The notes: generated by a model from the sequence alone, not told the origin. Counted from the stretch's first letter, positions 24,447-38,567 are shown. The stretch is 64,000 nt of DNA from Corynebacterium lubricantis DSM 45231 (GCF_000379425.1 NZ_KB902226.1:114553-178552); one strand, 5' to 3'. Made by a program: numbers and translations.

Positions 24447-25937
24447 ATGGGCGACGCAGTTTCTTCAGACACTTATACCCCGCGTGAACGCAGCACGTAT
24501 CGCAAGCGGTTGATGGATGACCTAGAAATCTTCGACAAGCACCTCCAAGATGCGGAATTCATCGATCAGGGCACCATCGGGCTCGAGCTTGAGCTCAACC
24601 TGGTGGGCGATGATTTGCAACCAACCACGCGCAATCAGGAAGTTCTCGCGCAGCTGTCCGACGAATACCAGTCGGAAATCGGCGCGTACAACGTGGAGCT
24701 CAATCACCCACCGCTCTCCCTTGCCGGGGACGGGTTGCATAAGCTTCACCAGGGCCTCGACGCACGCCTGCAGAACGTCCGCGTGGCCGCAACCAATGCA
24801 GGAGCACGCGTGGCCATGATTGGCACCCTGCCCACGCTCACCACGGAATTCCTGGAAGATCCCGCCTGGATGACCCAGGAGAATCGTTATCTTGCGCTCA
24901 ACAACGCGATCATCTCCTCTCGCGGTGAGCTTTTGCCCATCAACATTACGGGCGAGGAGCACTACAAACATGAGTTTGAAGACATCGCGCCCGAGTCGTC
25001 GTGCACCTCGATCCAGTTGCACTTGCAGGTCGCCCCGAACCGGTTCGCCGATGTGTGGAACGCCTCGCAGGCGATCGCCGCGGTCCAAGTCGCGCTGAGC
25101 GCGAATTCGCCACTGTTTTTGGGGCATCGCCTCTGGCACGAGTCGCGCATTGCGGTGTTCCAGCAGTCCATCGATACGCGTACCGACGAGCTGCTCACCC
25201 AGGGTGTGCGCCCCCGCGTCTGGTTCGGCGAGCGCTGGATTACCAGCGTGTTCGATCTCTTCGAGGAAAACGTCCGTTACTTCTCCCCGCTTCTGCCCGA
25301 GAACCGCTCCACCTCAGGCACCCCCATGATGGACGGCGACTCCCCTGCCCTGCACTACCTGAACTTGCACAATGGCACGGTGTGGCGCTGGAATCGCCCG
25401 ATTTATGATCCGAGCGGGGACCTGTCCCACATCCGTGTTGAAAACCGCCTGCTTCCGGCGGGTCCCTCTGTGGCGGACATCGTCGCCGACGCGGCCTTCT
25501 ACTACGGCATGGTGAAATATCTCGCGGAGCAGAACCGCCCGGTGTGGTCGCGCCTGACATTCGAGGAGGCCACAAGTAATTTCTACGCGGCCGCGAAGCA
25601 TGGCCTCTATTCGCGCTTGAGGTGGCCAACCCTGGGCAGAATCAATGCGTCGACGCTGGTCACGGAGCATCTCCTGCCGCAGGCACGGGAAGGCCTCCAG
25701 GAGTTGCACGTTGCGCCACCGCTTATCGACGAATACCTGGGCATCATTGCTGAGCGTGCCCACACCCGCCAAAACGGGGCTTCCTGGCAGCTGGCGGCGC
25801 TGAAGCACTATGGTCGCGGCACGCTACCGGATACGCCCGATCGTCGTGAAGCGTTGACGCGGATGTTAAGTGACTACCTGGGCAACCAGCGCGGCGGCGA
25901 CCCCGTGCATACCTGGAAGATCCCCACTACATCTTGA
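24447..25937 (+). CDS. Glutamate-cysteine ligase family (GCS2) protein
   Basis: A 496-residue carboxylate-amine ligase of the GCS2 fold. Features include the N-terminal GLELELNLV (metal/ATP Glu residues), YNVELNHPP, SSCTSIQLHLQV, LGHRLWHESRI and HIRVENRLLPAGPSV with catalytic-type acidic residues. GCS2 members make gamma-glutamyl or similar amide bonds. Corynebacteria use mycothiol, not glutathione, so the amine substrate is uncertain; ergothioneine EgtA and YbdK-type ligases are in the same fold. The ATG is at 24447. The stop overlaps the end of the convergent YccF gene by 11 bases. Confidence 0.8.
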   Translation: MGDAVSSDTYTPRERSTYRKRLMDDLEIFDKHLQDAEFIDQGTIGLELELNLVGDDLQPTTRNQEVLAQLSDEYQSEIGAYNVELNHPPLSLAGDGLHKLHQGLDARLQNVRVAATNAGARVAMIGTLPTLTTEFLEDPAWMTQENRYLALNNAIISSRGELLPINITGEEHYKHEFEDIAPESSCTSIQLHLQVAPNRFADVWNASQAIAAVQVALSANSPLFLGHRLWHESRIAVFQQSIDTRTDELLTQGVRPRVWFGERWITSVFDLFEENVRYFSPLLPENRSTSGTPMMDGDSPALHYLNLHNGTVWRWNRPIYDPSGDLSHIRVENRLLPAGPSVADIVADAAFYYGMVKYLAEQNRPVWSRLTFEEATSNFYAAAKHGLYSRLRWPTLGRINASTLVTEHLLPQAREGLQELHVAPPLIDEYLGIIAERAHTRQNGASWQLAALKHYGRGTLPDTPDRREALTRMLSDYLGNQRGGDPVHTWKIPTTS

Positions 25938-26340
25938 TCATGGGTTCCCAGCCCACGGGGATGCGGTCGCTGTCGACGATGCGGCGACCGAATGGGAAAC
26001 ACGTCACCGGGATCATCCGAATATTGGCAATCGCCAGCGGGATGCCAATGATGGTGACCGCTTGGGCGGCTGCCGTGGTCACATGGCCGATGGCGAGCCA
26101 GAGGCCTGCGACAATAAACCAGATCACATTGCCGATGGTGGAAAACCCGCCCGTCCCGCCGAGCGGCTGGATAACGGAGCGGCCGAATGGCCAGAGTGCG
26201 AACTTGGCCATTCGGAATGACGCGATACCGGCGGGAATGGTGACCACAAAAAGGCAGGCGATAATCCCGAACAGGAAATAGCCCAGGGCTAACCAGATGC
26301 CACCGAAGACAAACCAGATGATGTTCAGAATCAGATTCAT
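25927..26340 (-). CDS. YccF-family membrane protein
   Basis: A 137-residue inner-membrane protein made of two YccF repeats. Each has a hydrophobic pair and the motif IPAGIASFRMAKFALWPFGR or, in the second, GIPLAIANIRMIPVTCFPFG. Function unknown in the family. The ATG at 26338-26340 (MNLILNIIWFVFGGIWLAL) was chosen; an upstream frame to 26430 adds non-family residues. It converges on the GCS2 gene and diverges from the DedA gene. Confidence 0.88.
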   Translation of the reverse strand: MNLILNIIWFVFGGIWLALGYFLFGIIACLFVVTIPAGIASFRMAKFALWPFGRSVIQPLGGTGGFSTIGNVIWFIVAGLWLAIGHVTTAAAQAVTIIGIPLAIANIRMIPVTCFPFGRRIVDSDRIPVGWEPMIKM

Positions 26341-26500
26341 AGCTACAGCATATTCGGATGGCTGCCGATTTCCTGGGAAAAATAGGTGAAACGAGAACGA
26401 ATATAGCCACACGGGCGTTCTGGATAGCATCCCTCTTGCTCAATGGGAGCATAATAAAGGTTGTTTGACGCTACTGCAGATTTCGTAGAAGGAGCCCCAC

Positions 26501-27166
26501 GTGCAGGGAATAATTGACTGGATCGTCCGCTTGATGGAGATCCTTGGCGCACCTGGCGTCGGCATCGCCATCTTGTTGGAGAATCTCTTCCCTCCGATCC
26601 CTTCCGAGGTCGTTCTTCCACTTGCAGGTTTCACCATCGCGCAGGGCTCGCTGAACATGGTCAGTACCTTCATCTGGGCAACGGCAGGCTCGGTGGTTGG
26701 TGCCTTTATTTTGTACGGGCTCGGGGCCTGGCTGGGCGCCGCCCGCTTGCGCAAAATCGCCGATTGGATGTGGCTGGTTGAGGCACAAGATGTGACCAAG
26801 GCCCTGAATTGGTTTGATAAGTACGGTTCTGCCTCGGTGTTCTTCGGTCGCCTCATCCCGGGTGTGCGTTCCTTGATCTCTATCCCCGCGGGCATCGACA
26901 GGATGAACCTGTTCAAGTTCGGTCTGTGGACATTGCTGGGCTCCGGTATTTGGAACGCGCTGCTGATCTACTTGGGATACATTCTCGGCGATCAGTACAC
27001 AAAGGTTGAGGGCTACGTTAACCAGTACTCCAACGTCATCTATGCGCTGATTCTGATCATCTTGGTCGCAGTATTGATTTACCTGATCGTGCGCCACAAC
27101 AAGCGGAAGAATGCTCCTGATTTCCCGGCTGATACCGGCGACTGGGAGCAAGTACCGGAGCGCTAA
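26501..27166 (+). CDS. DedA family membrane protein
   Basis: A 221-residue polytopic protein. DedA members are thought to flip undecaprenyl-phosphate or phospholipids across the membrane. The family core is clear: the amphipathic re-entrant segment with LLENLFPPIPSEVVLPLAG and the G(x)FFGRLIPGVRSLISIPAG motif, which holds the conserved Arg and Pro residues, followed by a C-terminal membrane anchor and charged tail. The start is GTG at 26501 with GAAGGA upstream. It converges on nei2 with a 4-base gap. Confidence 0.92.
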   Translation: MQGIIDWIVRLMEILGAPGVGIAILLENLFPPIPSEVVLPLAGFTIAQGSLNMVSTFIWATAGSVVGAFILYGLGAWLGAARLRKIADWMWLVEAQDVTKALNWFDKYGSASVFFGRLIPGVRSLISIPAGIDRMNLFKFGLWTLLGSGIWNALLIYLGYILGDQYTKVEGYVNQYSNVIYALILIILVAVLIYLIVRHNKRKNAPDFPADTGDWEQVPER

Positions 27167-27170
27167 CCCC

Positions 27171-27968
27171 CTATTTTCCCTGGAGAGGCTGGCACTGCGG
27201 GCACCACCAAATTACGCGCTCGAGGTCGCCGTCGCCACCCAAGAAATCCTTCTGAATCAACGTCGTACACCGCCTGCACGGCTTGTTGTTTCTGCCAAAT
27301 ACATAGCTTGTTTCCCCGGCGCGCTTGATCCCAGTGGTCACGCGCACCGGGGAGTCTTTATTGGCCCAAATCAACCGCCTGGAAATCTCCAGGATGCGGC
27401 GCACATTCACGTCGCGCACCTTGGTTTTCGGGTGCACACCGGCAATAAAACAGATCTCCGCCCGGTACTCATTACCCAGACCTGCAAGATTCTTCTGATC
27501 TAACAGTGCCTGGCCGATCGTCTGCGTTGGCTGTGCCTCGATCCTGCTCAGGGCCTCGTCGATGTCCCACTCCGGTTCCAAAATATCCGGGCCCAGATAA
27601 CTCACCCGCTCGTGGTATTCCCGCGCGGGGAACACCTCCACGAGCCCCAGCCAGAATCCCACCAGCTCGATGTCGCGGGGCTCGTCGGCAAGTTGTAAGA
27701 CCACCCGCGCCGCGTGCCCCGGTTTCCTCCACTTCGCGCCGGCCCTGTGGATCGACCACGAGCCTTCCATTTTCAGGTGCGTCTGCAGGATATCGTTGCC
27801 GAATTGCATGAACAGGTGCTTCCCGTAGGGCCACACCCGCGTGCACGTCAACCCCGAGAAGTCCACAGTGGCATAGCTGGGCCAGCGTATCGAGGTCGCC
27901 GTGACCTCGCGGCCTTCCATCAATTTTAGGCGCTTGGCCAGCTGATAGACTGAATCACCTTCGGGCAT
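27171..27968 (-). CDS. nei2: Fpg/Nei-family DNA glycosylase (endonuclease VIII type, Nei2)
   Basis: Base-excision repair glycosylase/AP lyase. A 265-residue protein with the catalytic N-terminus MPEGDSVYQLA (Pro2 after Met removal, Glu3), the helix-two-turn-helix region with QALLDQKNLAGLGNEYRAE, and a C-terminal zinc finger (CRRC and CPQC). PEGD rather than PELPEVE points to Nei rather than Fpg. It lies 25 bases downstream of lhr on the same strand. The lhr-nei pairing also occurs in Mycobacterium tuberculosis (Rv3296-Rv3297), supporting a shared repair function. Confidence 0.93.
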   Translation of the reverse strand: MPEGDSVYQLAKRLKLMEGREVTATSIRWPSYATVDFSGLTCTRVWPYGKHLFMQFGNDILQTHLKMEGSWSIHRAGAKWRKPGHAARVVLQLADEPRDIELVGFWLGLVEVFPAREYHERVSYLGPDILEPEWDIDEALSRIEAQPTQTIGQALLDQKNLAGLGNEYRAEICFIAGVHPKTKVRDVNVRRILEISRRLIWANKDSPVRVTTGIKRAGETSYVFGRNNKPCRRCTTLIQKDFLGGDGDLERVIWWCPQCQPLQGK

Positions 27969-27993
27969 AGCCCCTCATCATAATCGCGCCCCG

Positions 27994-32622
<4,629 letters not shown>

Positions 32623-32672
32623 GGGACTACTTTAGCCCCCGCGATCGACACTTCCACGGTAATGTTTGGGTT

Positions 32673-33437
32673 ATGACCGCTCAGTACTCTGACTCTCGGC
32701 TGACCAACCTGATCGCCCAAGGCACAGGGGAAATTCTCAAAGGTATTCGTGGCGTGGGCCTCCTGCGTGGCCGCGAGCTCGGCGAAGCCGGCGATGACCT
32801 CGCCCAAAACTGGATCGCGCGTGTGCTGCGCCAGCACCGCCCCGATGATGGTTTCTTGTCGGAGGAAGCGGCAGACAACCCGGCGCGTCTGGGCAAGGAC
32901 AGGGTGTGGATCGTCGACCCGCTCGACGGCACCAAGGAGTTCGCCACCGGTCGCCAGGACTGGGCCGTACACATCGCACTCGTAGAAAACGGTGTTCCCA
33001 CCCATGCCGCCGTCGGCCTGCCCGACCTTGATGTTGTGTTCAAGTCCTCTGACGTGCGCTACGTCAACGGCCCATTTGCTGGCAAGATCGCCATCTCTCG
33101 CAACCGCCCTCCCGCTGTTTCCAAGCACATTGCAGACGGCCTCGGCTACGAGGTCGAGGGTATCGGCTCAGCTGGTGCGAAGGCGATGCACGTACTTCTC
33201 GGCGACCACGATGCATATATCCACGCCGGTGGTCAGTACGAGTGGGACCAGGCCGCACCCGTCGGCGTCGCGCTCGCTGCCGGTCTGCACGCCTCCCGCC
33301 TCAATGGCGAGCCGCTGCGCTACAACAACTCGGACACCTATATCCCTGACTTGTTGATCTGCCGCCCAGAACTCGCGGATCAGATCCTCGAGCTCGCCCA
33401 GGGGTTCTACGACGAGCACGGCACTTTCGAGAATTAA
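32673..33437 (+). CDS. cysQ: 3'(2'),5'-bisphosphate nucleotidase (CysQ, inositol monophosphatase family)
   Basis: Hydrolyses adenosine 3',5'-bisphosphate (and related phosphates), recycling the by-product of sulfate assimilation. A 254-residue IMPase-fold protein. Metal site motifs are [10 protein letters not shown] (Glu-Glu), [16 protein letters not shown] (D-P-L-D-G-T) and, near the C-terminus, [18 protein letters not shown] (WDxAA). The KEF after DGT favours CysQ over inositol phosphatase. It heads a same-strand run cysQ-thyA-folA-mycoredoxin; the gap to thyA is 73 bases. Confidence 0.92.
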   Translation: MTAQYSDSRLTNLIAQGTGEILKGIRGVGLLRGRELGEAGDDLAQNWIARVLRQHRPDDGFLSEEAADNPARLGKDRVWIVDPLDGTKEFATGRQDWAVHIALVENGVPTHAAVGLPDLDVVFKSSDVRYVNGPFAGKIAISRNRPPAVSKHIADGLGYEVEGIGSAGAKAMHVLLGDHDAYIHAGGQYEWDQAAPVGVALAAGLHASRLNGEPLRYNNSDTYIPDLLICRPELADQILELAQGFYDEHGTFEN

Positions 33438-33510
33438 CATTTGCTTGACGACGAGGGCCCTAGTCACACTGCCTTGGCAAGTTCACCGTCAGAGCGTTAA
33501 TCTAGGGCCC

Positions 33511-34311
33511 ATGACTGTGCCTACTCCCTACGAGGATTTGCTCCAAGACATTCTTGATAACGGCCAAGCAAAGGGCGATCGCACCGGCACCGGCACCCGC
33601 AGCGTGTTCGGGCGCCAAATTCGCTATAACCTGGCTGATTCATTCCCGCTGCTGACCACGAAGAAGGTCTTTTTCAAAGGTGTCGTCGGCGAATTGCTCT
33701 GGTTCCTGCGCGGTGACTCAAACGTTGCATGGCTACAGGAAAATAACATCAAGATCTGGGACGAGTGGGCCGGCGAAGATGGCGAGCTCGGTCCAATCTA
33801 CGGAGTGCAGTGGCGCTCCTGGCCAACGCCTGACGGCCAGCACATCGACCAGATCCAAGGCGCGCTAGACACGCTGCGCAATAATCCTGATTCACGTCGC
33901 AATATCGTCTCCGCGTGGAACGTATCCGAGCTCGATAAGATGGCACTTCTTCCTTGCCACTTGCTCTTCCAGCTCTACGTTGTCGATGGCAAGTTGTCCA
34001 TGCAGGTCTATCAGCGCTCGGCTGACATGTTTTTGGGTGTACCTTTCAACATTGCCTCCTATGCTCTACTCACGCACATGTTCGCGCAGCAGGCTGACTT
34101 GGAAGTTGGGGAGCTGATTTGGACTGGCGGTGACTGCCACGTTTATAACGACCACATTGAACAGGTCACCGAGCAGCTTTCCCGCGAAGCGCGCCCGTAC
34201 CCGCAGCTGAAGCTGAACAAGGTGGCGTCGCTTTTCGACTACACCTTCGACGATTTCGTCGTCGAGGGCTATAACCCGCACCCTAAGATCGCTGCCCCGG
34301 TTTCGGTATGA
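33511..34311 (+). CDS. thyA: Thymidylate synthase
   Basis: Makes dTMP from dUMP and methylene-THF. A 266-residue, full-length enzyme. It has the phosphate-binding [12 protein letters not shown], the folate region [19 protein letters not shown], catalytic C149 in [12 protein letters not shown], and [20 protein letters not shown]. The ATG at 33511 was preferred over one at 33445 that adds 22 residues. Its last bases overlap the folA start (ATGA), so thymidylate synthesis and the reduction of the dihydrofolate it yields are coupled in expression. Confidence 0.97.
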   Translation: MTVPTPYEDLLQDILDNGQAKGDRTGTGTRSVFGRQIRYNLADSFPLLTTKKVFFKGVVGELLWFLRGDSNVAWLQENNIKIWDEWAGEDGELGPIYGVQWRSWPTPDGQHIDQIQGALDTLRNNPDSRRNIVSAWNVSELDKMALLPCHLLFQLYVVDGKLSMQVYQRSADMFLGVPFNIASYALLTHMFAQQADLEVGELIWTGGDCHVYNDHIEQVTEQLSREARPYPQLKLNKVASLFDYTFDDFVVEGYNPHPKIAAPVSV

Positions 34312-34832
34312 TCGGCGCGATCTGGGCTCAATCCGTCGACGGTGTGATCGGCGACGGCCAAGGCATGCCCTGGCACATGCCTGAGGATCTTCGCCATTTC
34401 AAGCTGACCACCATGGGCAATCCTGTAGTTATGGGGCGGCGTACGTGGCTGTCCCTACCGAAGAAGCCTTTGCCGGGCCGGGACAACTATATTGTCTCTT
34501 CCCGCAATCCTGGCGAGTGGTCCACCGGTGCATTCGTGCTTCCCGATGTGCCAGATCTCGCCACGGACACATGGATCATTGGCGGTGCCAGGCTCTATGA
34601 CTCCGTGATGGACATCCTTGATGTCATCGAGGTGACTGTCGTGGACGCGATCATCGCCGATGCCTACGGTGACGAGGCAGTCTTTGCTCCCCCAGTCCCC
34701 GAGGACGATTTCGCCCTCATGAAGGACTCCGACTGGCTGCAATCCGAAACCGGTCATCTCAACGGCTCCGATGTGCCATTGCGCTACCGTTTTCTCACCT
34801 ACGAACGAAAGGTCCCCAAAGACCATGTCTGA
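34308..34832 (+). CDS. folA: Dihydrofolate reductase
   Basis: Regenerates tetrahydrofolate from dihydrofolate after the ThyA reaction. A 174-residue protein starting [20 protein letters not shown], with [17 protein letters not shown] (the catalytic acid is in MPED), [12 protein letters not shown], the NADPH region and [13 protein letters not shown]. It overlaps thyA by 4 bases and the mycoredoxin gene by 8 bases, so these three genes are translated as a block. Confidence 0.96.
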   Translation: MIGAIWAQSVDGVIGDGQGMPWHMPEDLRHFKLTTMGNPVVMGRRTWLSLPKKPLPGRDNYIVSSRNPGEWSTGAFVLPDVPDLATDTWIIGGARLYDSVMDILDVIEVTVVDAIIADAYGDEAVFAPPVPEDDFALMKDSDWLQSETGHLNGSDVPLRYRFLTYERKVPKDHV

Positions 34833-35118
34833 TACGTCTGATACCTCTGAAACACAGTCTGAGAACAATCACGTCACTGTCTACGCCACCAGTTGGTGCG
34901 GCTACTGCCGTCGCCTGAAGGAAGGCCTGGCCAGCAGCGGAACTCCGTACACGCTCATCGATATCGAGGAGCCGGGCAACGAAGAGGCCGCCGAGTGGGT
35001 CATGTCCGTCAACGACGGCAATGCAGTGGTGCCAACCGTGCGCTACTCCGACGGGTCGCATGCGACGAACCCGCCAGCGCAGGCCGTTGACGCCAAGTTC
35101 CAAGAACTCAGCGCTTAA
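34825..35118 (+). CDS. mrx1: Mycoredoxin (glutaredoxin-like, mycothiol-dependent)
   Basis: A 97-residue thioredoxin-fold reductase that reduces mycothiol mixed disulfides in actinobacteria. The active site is C25-G-Y-C28 in YATSWCGYCRRLKEGL. The cis-Pro is in GNAVVPTVRY, and the typical mycoredoxin end SDGSHATNPPAQAV is present. The ATG at 34825 lies inside the end of folA; a start at 34771 would extend it by 18 residues without family support. Position after folA is as I recall for C. glutamicum. Confidence 0.92.
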   Translation: MSDTSDTSETQSENNHVTVYATSWCGYCRRLKEGLASSGTPYTLIDIEEPGNEEAAEWVMSVNDGNAVVPTVRYSDGSHATNPPAQAVDAKFQELSA

Positions 35119-35138
35119 GGTTTATTTAGTCCTCAGCT

Positions 35139-35417
35139 TTAATCCTCGTCGTCTTCGCCGAACAGATCCAGCATGTCCTTCGGCGACAGCGACGCGGTGT
35201 GTCCCGCGAGTTCGCGAGCCTCGACTTCGTTGAGGTAGTGCTCAAGCGCCGTCTTCAAACGACGCGCGTCGTGGTGGTTGAGCAGGAGAACGCGTTTCGA
35301 CGATCCCCCGGGCAACTCTTTATCCAACGACAGCACCGGGATGCCATCCTTGCTGACGATTTCACAATCAATCTTGCGACGCTGGACGTCTGTAAACGAC
35401 GGTTGGGTCTGAGACAT
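35139..35417 (-). CDS. Conserved hypothetical protein, 92 residues
   Basis: Small soluble protein with a charged C-terminus (DLFGEDDED). A short beta-rich stretch (RRKIDCEIVSKDGIPVLSLD) is followed by LLLNHHDARRLKTALEHYL and an acidic tail. I do not recognise a family with certainty. An upstream frame from 35462 is open, but ATG 35415-35417 (MSQTQPSFTDVQRRK) looks better. It converges on the mycoredoxin gene with a 20-base gap. Confidence 0.65.
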   Translation of the reverse strand: MSQTQPSFTDVQRRKIDCEIVSKDGIPVLSLDKELPGGSSKRVLLLNHHDARRLKTALEHYLNEVEARELAGHTASLSPKDMLDLFGEDDED

Positions 35418-35542
35418 TGGTTTCTCACGGCCTTTCTGGTTTAAACAGTTTTGGATACGCAAACACTTACCCAGTGGTCCTAGCCTAATTCACGGTGCCT
35501 TTTCGATGTGCGGTACCCTGTACTTTGTTCCGTTTGGATTTT

Positions 35543-35615
35543 GCCCTAGTAGCTCAGTGGATAGAGCACGGCTCTCCTAAAGCCGGTGTCGGAGGTTCGA
35601 TTCCTCTCTAGGGCG
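35543..35615 (+). tRNA. tRNA-Arg (anticodon CCU, reads AGG)
   Basis: A complete cloverleaf of 73 bases. Acceptor GCCCTAG/CTAGGGC, D-arm GCTC...GAGC, anticodon stem CGGCT/AGCCG with loop CTCCTAA (anticodon CCT), variable GTGTC and a T-arm with TTCGATT. The CCA end is not encoded. A terminator follows 15 bases on. Confidence 0.95.
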
Positions 35616-35629
35616 CAATTTCTCCCCTG

Positions 35630-35675
35630 TCTCGCGACATCGTTCCGTTTTCCGGCGATGTTGCGAGATTTTTTA
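35630..35675 (+). terminator. Terminator after tRNA-Arg
   Basis: TCTCGCGACATCG and CGATGTTGCGAGA (one G-T pair) form a 13-base stem with TTTTTT at 35669-35674. Confidence 0.9.
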
Positions 35676-35868
35676 TTTGAACCTTCAAAGACGTGCACTT
35701 CGCAAGATATCACCATTATCTGACCTGGGGTTTTATTTTTCGCCCGACGTTAGGTACGCGCCACCCGTACCCAACGCCCCGCGAAATATAAAAGCCCAGG
35801 TCGCTAAAAACCAAGTCGCGCAAAGTGCACATCATGGGGCACAACCAAGGAAAAAGGCTTACCTTAAA

Positions 35869-35881
35869 AAGTGAGTCACTT
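35869..35881. promoter_or_regulatory. Palindrome AAGTGAGTCACTT upstream of the DUF1906 gene
   Basis: A perfect 13-base palindrome with a central G, 30 bases before the GTG start at 35912. To its left is GGCTTACCTTAA, which only weakly resembles a DtxR half-site. The nearby 35676-35868 stretch holds no credible gene. Confidence 0.4.
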
Positions 35882-35911
35882 ATCTAGCACAATGTAACTG
35901 GAGTTGCTACC

Positions 35912-36817
35912 GTGACATTTGTGAACAACTCTACCTATAGTCGTCGTGGCGTGCTCAAAGCCGCCTCCATCGCATTGGCAGCTGGCGCCGTTGGCGTTTC
36001 GGTCGCACCGGCTGCACAATCCCAAAGCCGCATCCTCGGCACTGTCATTGATTACTCAGCAGGAGTCCCATCGGGTCGAGCTGTAGCCGCAGCCGGCCAC
36101 CTCGGCGCGGTGCGCTACGTTTCGCAGCCCCGGCCAGGTTCAGAGTGGATGAAGGGCAAGCCCGTCGGCCTCGCTGAAACCCAAGACTTCGCGGCAAACG
36201 GACTGTCCACGGCCTCCGTGTATCAATTCGGAAAAGACTCCACCGCTGACTGGCTCCAAGGCGCTGCCGGCGCCGCAACTCACGCACCTCAGGCGATCGC
36301 GCTCCACCGTGCGGCAGGCGGGCCAACTGGCCGTCCTATCTACGTTGCTATCGACGATAACCCCACGCAGACCCAGTACAGGAATCAGATTCGTCCCTAC
36401 CTGCTCGCATTCCAGACAGCGCTAACAGCAGCGGGCTACCAAACGGGTGTCTACGGAAACTGGAACACCATTGAGTGGGCAAGCAAGGACGGAATCGGTT
36501 CTTTCTACTGGCAGCACGATTGGGGCTCGGGTGGCAAGATCCACCCTCGTGTCACGATTCACCAAAAGGCCGGATATGTGGGCAAAATTGACGGCATCGA
36601 CGTCGATATCAATAACGTTTACGCCGCGGACTGGGGGCAGTGGAAGCCGGGACAGGCAGCCACGCCATCGACCAATCCCTCCACCAACGTGTCCATCCCC
36701 CTCCCCGATCAGGCCCAGCTAGACCAACTCAGCGCACAAGCCTCCACGCTGTCCTCCAACGTGAATCAGCAGGATCTCCAGGTTGCGCTCGAGGCGGCGC
36801 GGAAATTCATCCAGTAG
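35912..36817 (+). CDS. Tat-exported DUF1906 glycoside hydrolase-like protein
   Basis: A 301-residue secreted protein. The twin-arginine signal peptide has S-R-R-G-V-L-K (about residues 10-16), a hydrophobic ALAAGAVGVSVAPAAQ and a cleavage site near 38. The mature part is the TIM-barrel-like DUF1906 domain, seen in actinobacterial secreted proteins and distantly related to GH25-type lysozymes. It includes GTVIDYSAGVPSG, IYVAIDDNP, GVYGNWNTIEWA and DGIDVDINNV. A C-terminal low-complexity tail with Pro/Ser/Thr and Gln follows. Start is GTG 35912 with GGAG 8 bases upstream. A substrate cannot be assigned; a wall polymer is plausible (inference). Confidence 0.85.
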   Translation: MTFVNNSTYSRRGVLKAASIALAAGAVGVSVAPAAQSQSRILGTVIDYSAGVPSGRAVAAAGHLGAVRYVSQPRPGSEWMKGKPVGLAETQDFAANGLSTASVYQFGKDSTADWLQGAAGAATHAPQAIALHRAAGGPTGRPIYVAIDDNPTQTQYRNQIRPYLLAFQTALTAAGYQTGVYGNWNTIEWASKDGIGSFYWQHDWGSGGKIHPRVTIHQKAGYVGKIDGIDVDINNVYAADWGQWKPGQAATPSTNPSTNVSIPLPDQAQLDQLSAQASTLSSNVNQQDLQVALEAARKFIQ

Positions 36818-36838
36818 CGAGCTCATAACAAAGAAAAA

Positions 36839-36880
36839 CTCTTCGCCCCCAACCTCCGAATGGAGGTTGGGGGCGAAGAG
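36839..36880. terminator. Bidirectional terminator between the DUF1906 gene and mctC
   Basis: A 19-base perfect stem (36839-36857 and 36862-36880; core GCCCCCAACCTCC) with a GAAT loop and TTTATTT after it on the plus strand, between convergent genes. Confidence 0.92.
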
Positions 36881-36914
36881 TTTATTTGCGTGAACCGATT
36901 AGACCGGTAAGTGC

Positions 36915-38564
36915 TTAGTGGTCGACTGGCTTCTCAACACCGACACCGGTGAGGGAACGAACTTCCATCTCAGCCTGGAGGTGATCCAGGTTGTCAGGCT
37001 TGCCCAGGTAGGTACCGATGATACCTGCAAGGAACGCAGCCGGGATGGAGATAATACCAGGGTTCTTCAGTGGGAAGAAGGCGAAGTCTGCACCCGGAAT
37101 CATCGAAGAGTCAGTACCGGAGACTGCTGGGGAGAAGATGATCAGTCCGAGAGCAAGGATCAGACCGGTGTACATGGAGGCGACAGCACCAGTGGTGTTG
37201 AAGCGCTTCCAGTACAGCGAGAAGAGGATGGTAGGAAGGTTAGCGGACGCTGCGATAGCGAACGCCAGGGCCACCAGGAAGGCCACGTTCTGCTCCATGG
37301 CCAGGATGCCAAGGCCAATCGCGACGAGACCGATGACGACAACGGTAATGCGAGAAACGCGGACCTGCTCTGCTTCGGAGGACTGTCCGTTGCGGATAAC
37401 TGCGTGGTAAATATCGTGAGCAACGGAGGCAGAGGCGGTAATTGCCAGACCTGCCACCACAGCAAGCACTGTTGCGAAGGCGACTGCGGAAATCAGCGCC
37501 ATGAAGATGGATCCGCCGAGCTCGAAGGCCAGCAGCGGAGCCGCAGCGTTTGCACCACCAGGTGCGGCAAGGATGCGGTCTGGTCCAACGAGTGCGCCTG
37601 CAGCGTAGCCGAGGACCAGGGTCATCAGGTAGAAAGCACCGATGAGGACAATTGCCACGGTCACGGACTTACGAGCTTCGGTAGCGGTAGGCACCGTGTA
37701 GAAGCGCATCAGAACGTGTGGCAGACCCGCAGTACCCAGGACCAGAGCCAGGCCGAGGGAAACGAAGTCAAGCTGAGTGGTTGCGGATGCACCGTACTGC
37801 AGACCAGGGGCCAGGATATCCGTTGCCTCGTAGCCCATTTCCTTGATGCGCTCGGATGCAGCGTGCATGTTCACCGCATCGTCAAGAAGCGTGCCCATGC
37901 CACCGCGGATAGCAACGAATACCAACACGGTCATGATGGCAACGCCACCAACAAGCAGGATGGCCTTGATCATCTGAACGTAGGTGGTACCCTTCATGCC
38001 GCCGATCAGAACGTAAGCGATCATGATGACACCGACGATGGCCACACAGATTGCCTGTGCGGAGAAGGTGTGCAGGTTCAGCAGAACGGACACCAGCGAG
38101 CCGGCACCAGCCATCTGAGCGATCAGGTAGAACAGGGACACGAACAGCGTGCCGAATGCAGCCGCAACGCGAACTGGCTTCTGCTTCAGGCGGAAGGAGA
38201 GCACGTCCGCCATGGTGAAGCGGCCGACGTTACGCAGTGGCTCAGCAACGAGCAGCAGAGCGACGAGCCATGCCACGAAGAAGCCGATCGAGTAGAGGAA
38301 GCCGTCGTAGCCGTTCAGTGCAATAGCACCGACGATGCCGAGGAAGGATGCTGCCGAGAGGTAGTCACCAGCAATTGCGAGACCGTTTTGGGTACCGCTG
38401 AACTGAGCACCACCGGTGTAGAAGTCAGATGCTTCGCTGGTGGACTTACCAACCCGGGAAACGATGGTGAGGGTAACGATGATGAACACTGCGAACACGC
38501 CAATGTTCAACCATGGATTGCCGACGCCTTCTGCGGCATCTTGCGCGAGGTAAACGGTATTCAT
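36915..38564 (-). CDS. mctC: MctC-type sodium/solute symporter for monocarboxylates
   Basis: A 549-residue, 13-segment SSS-family permease. In C. glutamicum MctC imports acetate, propionate and pyruvate. The family signatures SEASDFYTGGAQFSGTQNG and AGDYLSAASFLGIVGAIALN lie in the first segments, with GLPHVLMRFYTVP and AITASASVAHDIYHAV later. MctB (DUF485) lies 3 bases upstream on the same strand, as in C. glutamicum. The promoter upstream of mctB carries RamA-like and RamB-like words. A long open frame on the opposite strand across this gene is a codon-bias shadow. Confidence 0.95.
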   Translation of the reverse strand: MNTVYLAQDAAEGVGNPWLNIGVFAVFIIVTLTIVSRVGKSTSEASDFYTGGAQFSGTQNGLAIAGDYLSAASFLGIVGAIALNGYDGFLYSIGFFVAWLVALLLVAEPLRNVGRFTMADVLSFRLKQKPVRVAAAFGTLFVSLFYLIAQMAGAGSLVSVLLNLHTFSAQAICVAIVGVIMIAYVLIGGMKGTTYVQMIKAILLVGGVAIMTVLVFVAIRGGMGTLLDDAVNMHAASERIKEMGYEATDILAPGLQYGASATTQLDFVSLGLALVLGTAGLPHVLMRFYTVPTATEARKSVTVAIVLIGAFYLMTLVLGYAAGALVGPDRILAAPGGANAAAPLLAFELGGSIFMALISAVAFATVLAVVAGLAITASASVAHDIYHAVIRNGQSSEAEQVRVSRITVVVIGLVAIGLGILAMEQNVAFLVALAFAIAASANLPTILFSLYWKRFNTTGAVASMYTGLILALGLIIFSPAVSGTDSSMIPGADFAFFPLKNPGIISIPAAFLAGIIGTYLGKPDNLDHLQAEMEVRSLTGVGVEKPVDH

Positions 38565-38567
38565 TGT

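Noticed and set aside
35677..35874. Small TTG-started frame of 65 codons between tRNA-Arg and the DUF1906 gene
   Set aside because: No SD, poor composition, and the region is the leader of the next gene.
35850..35875. DtxR box before the DUF1906 gene
   Set aside because: Only one half is similar (8 of 11) and the other half is poor.
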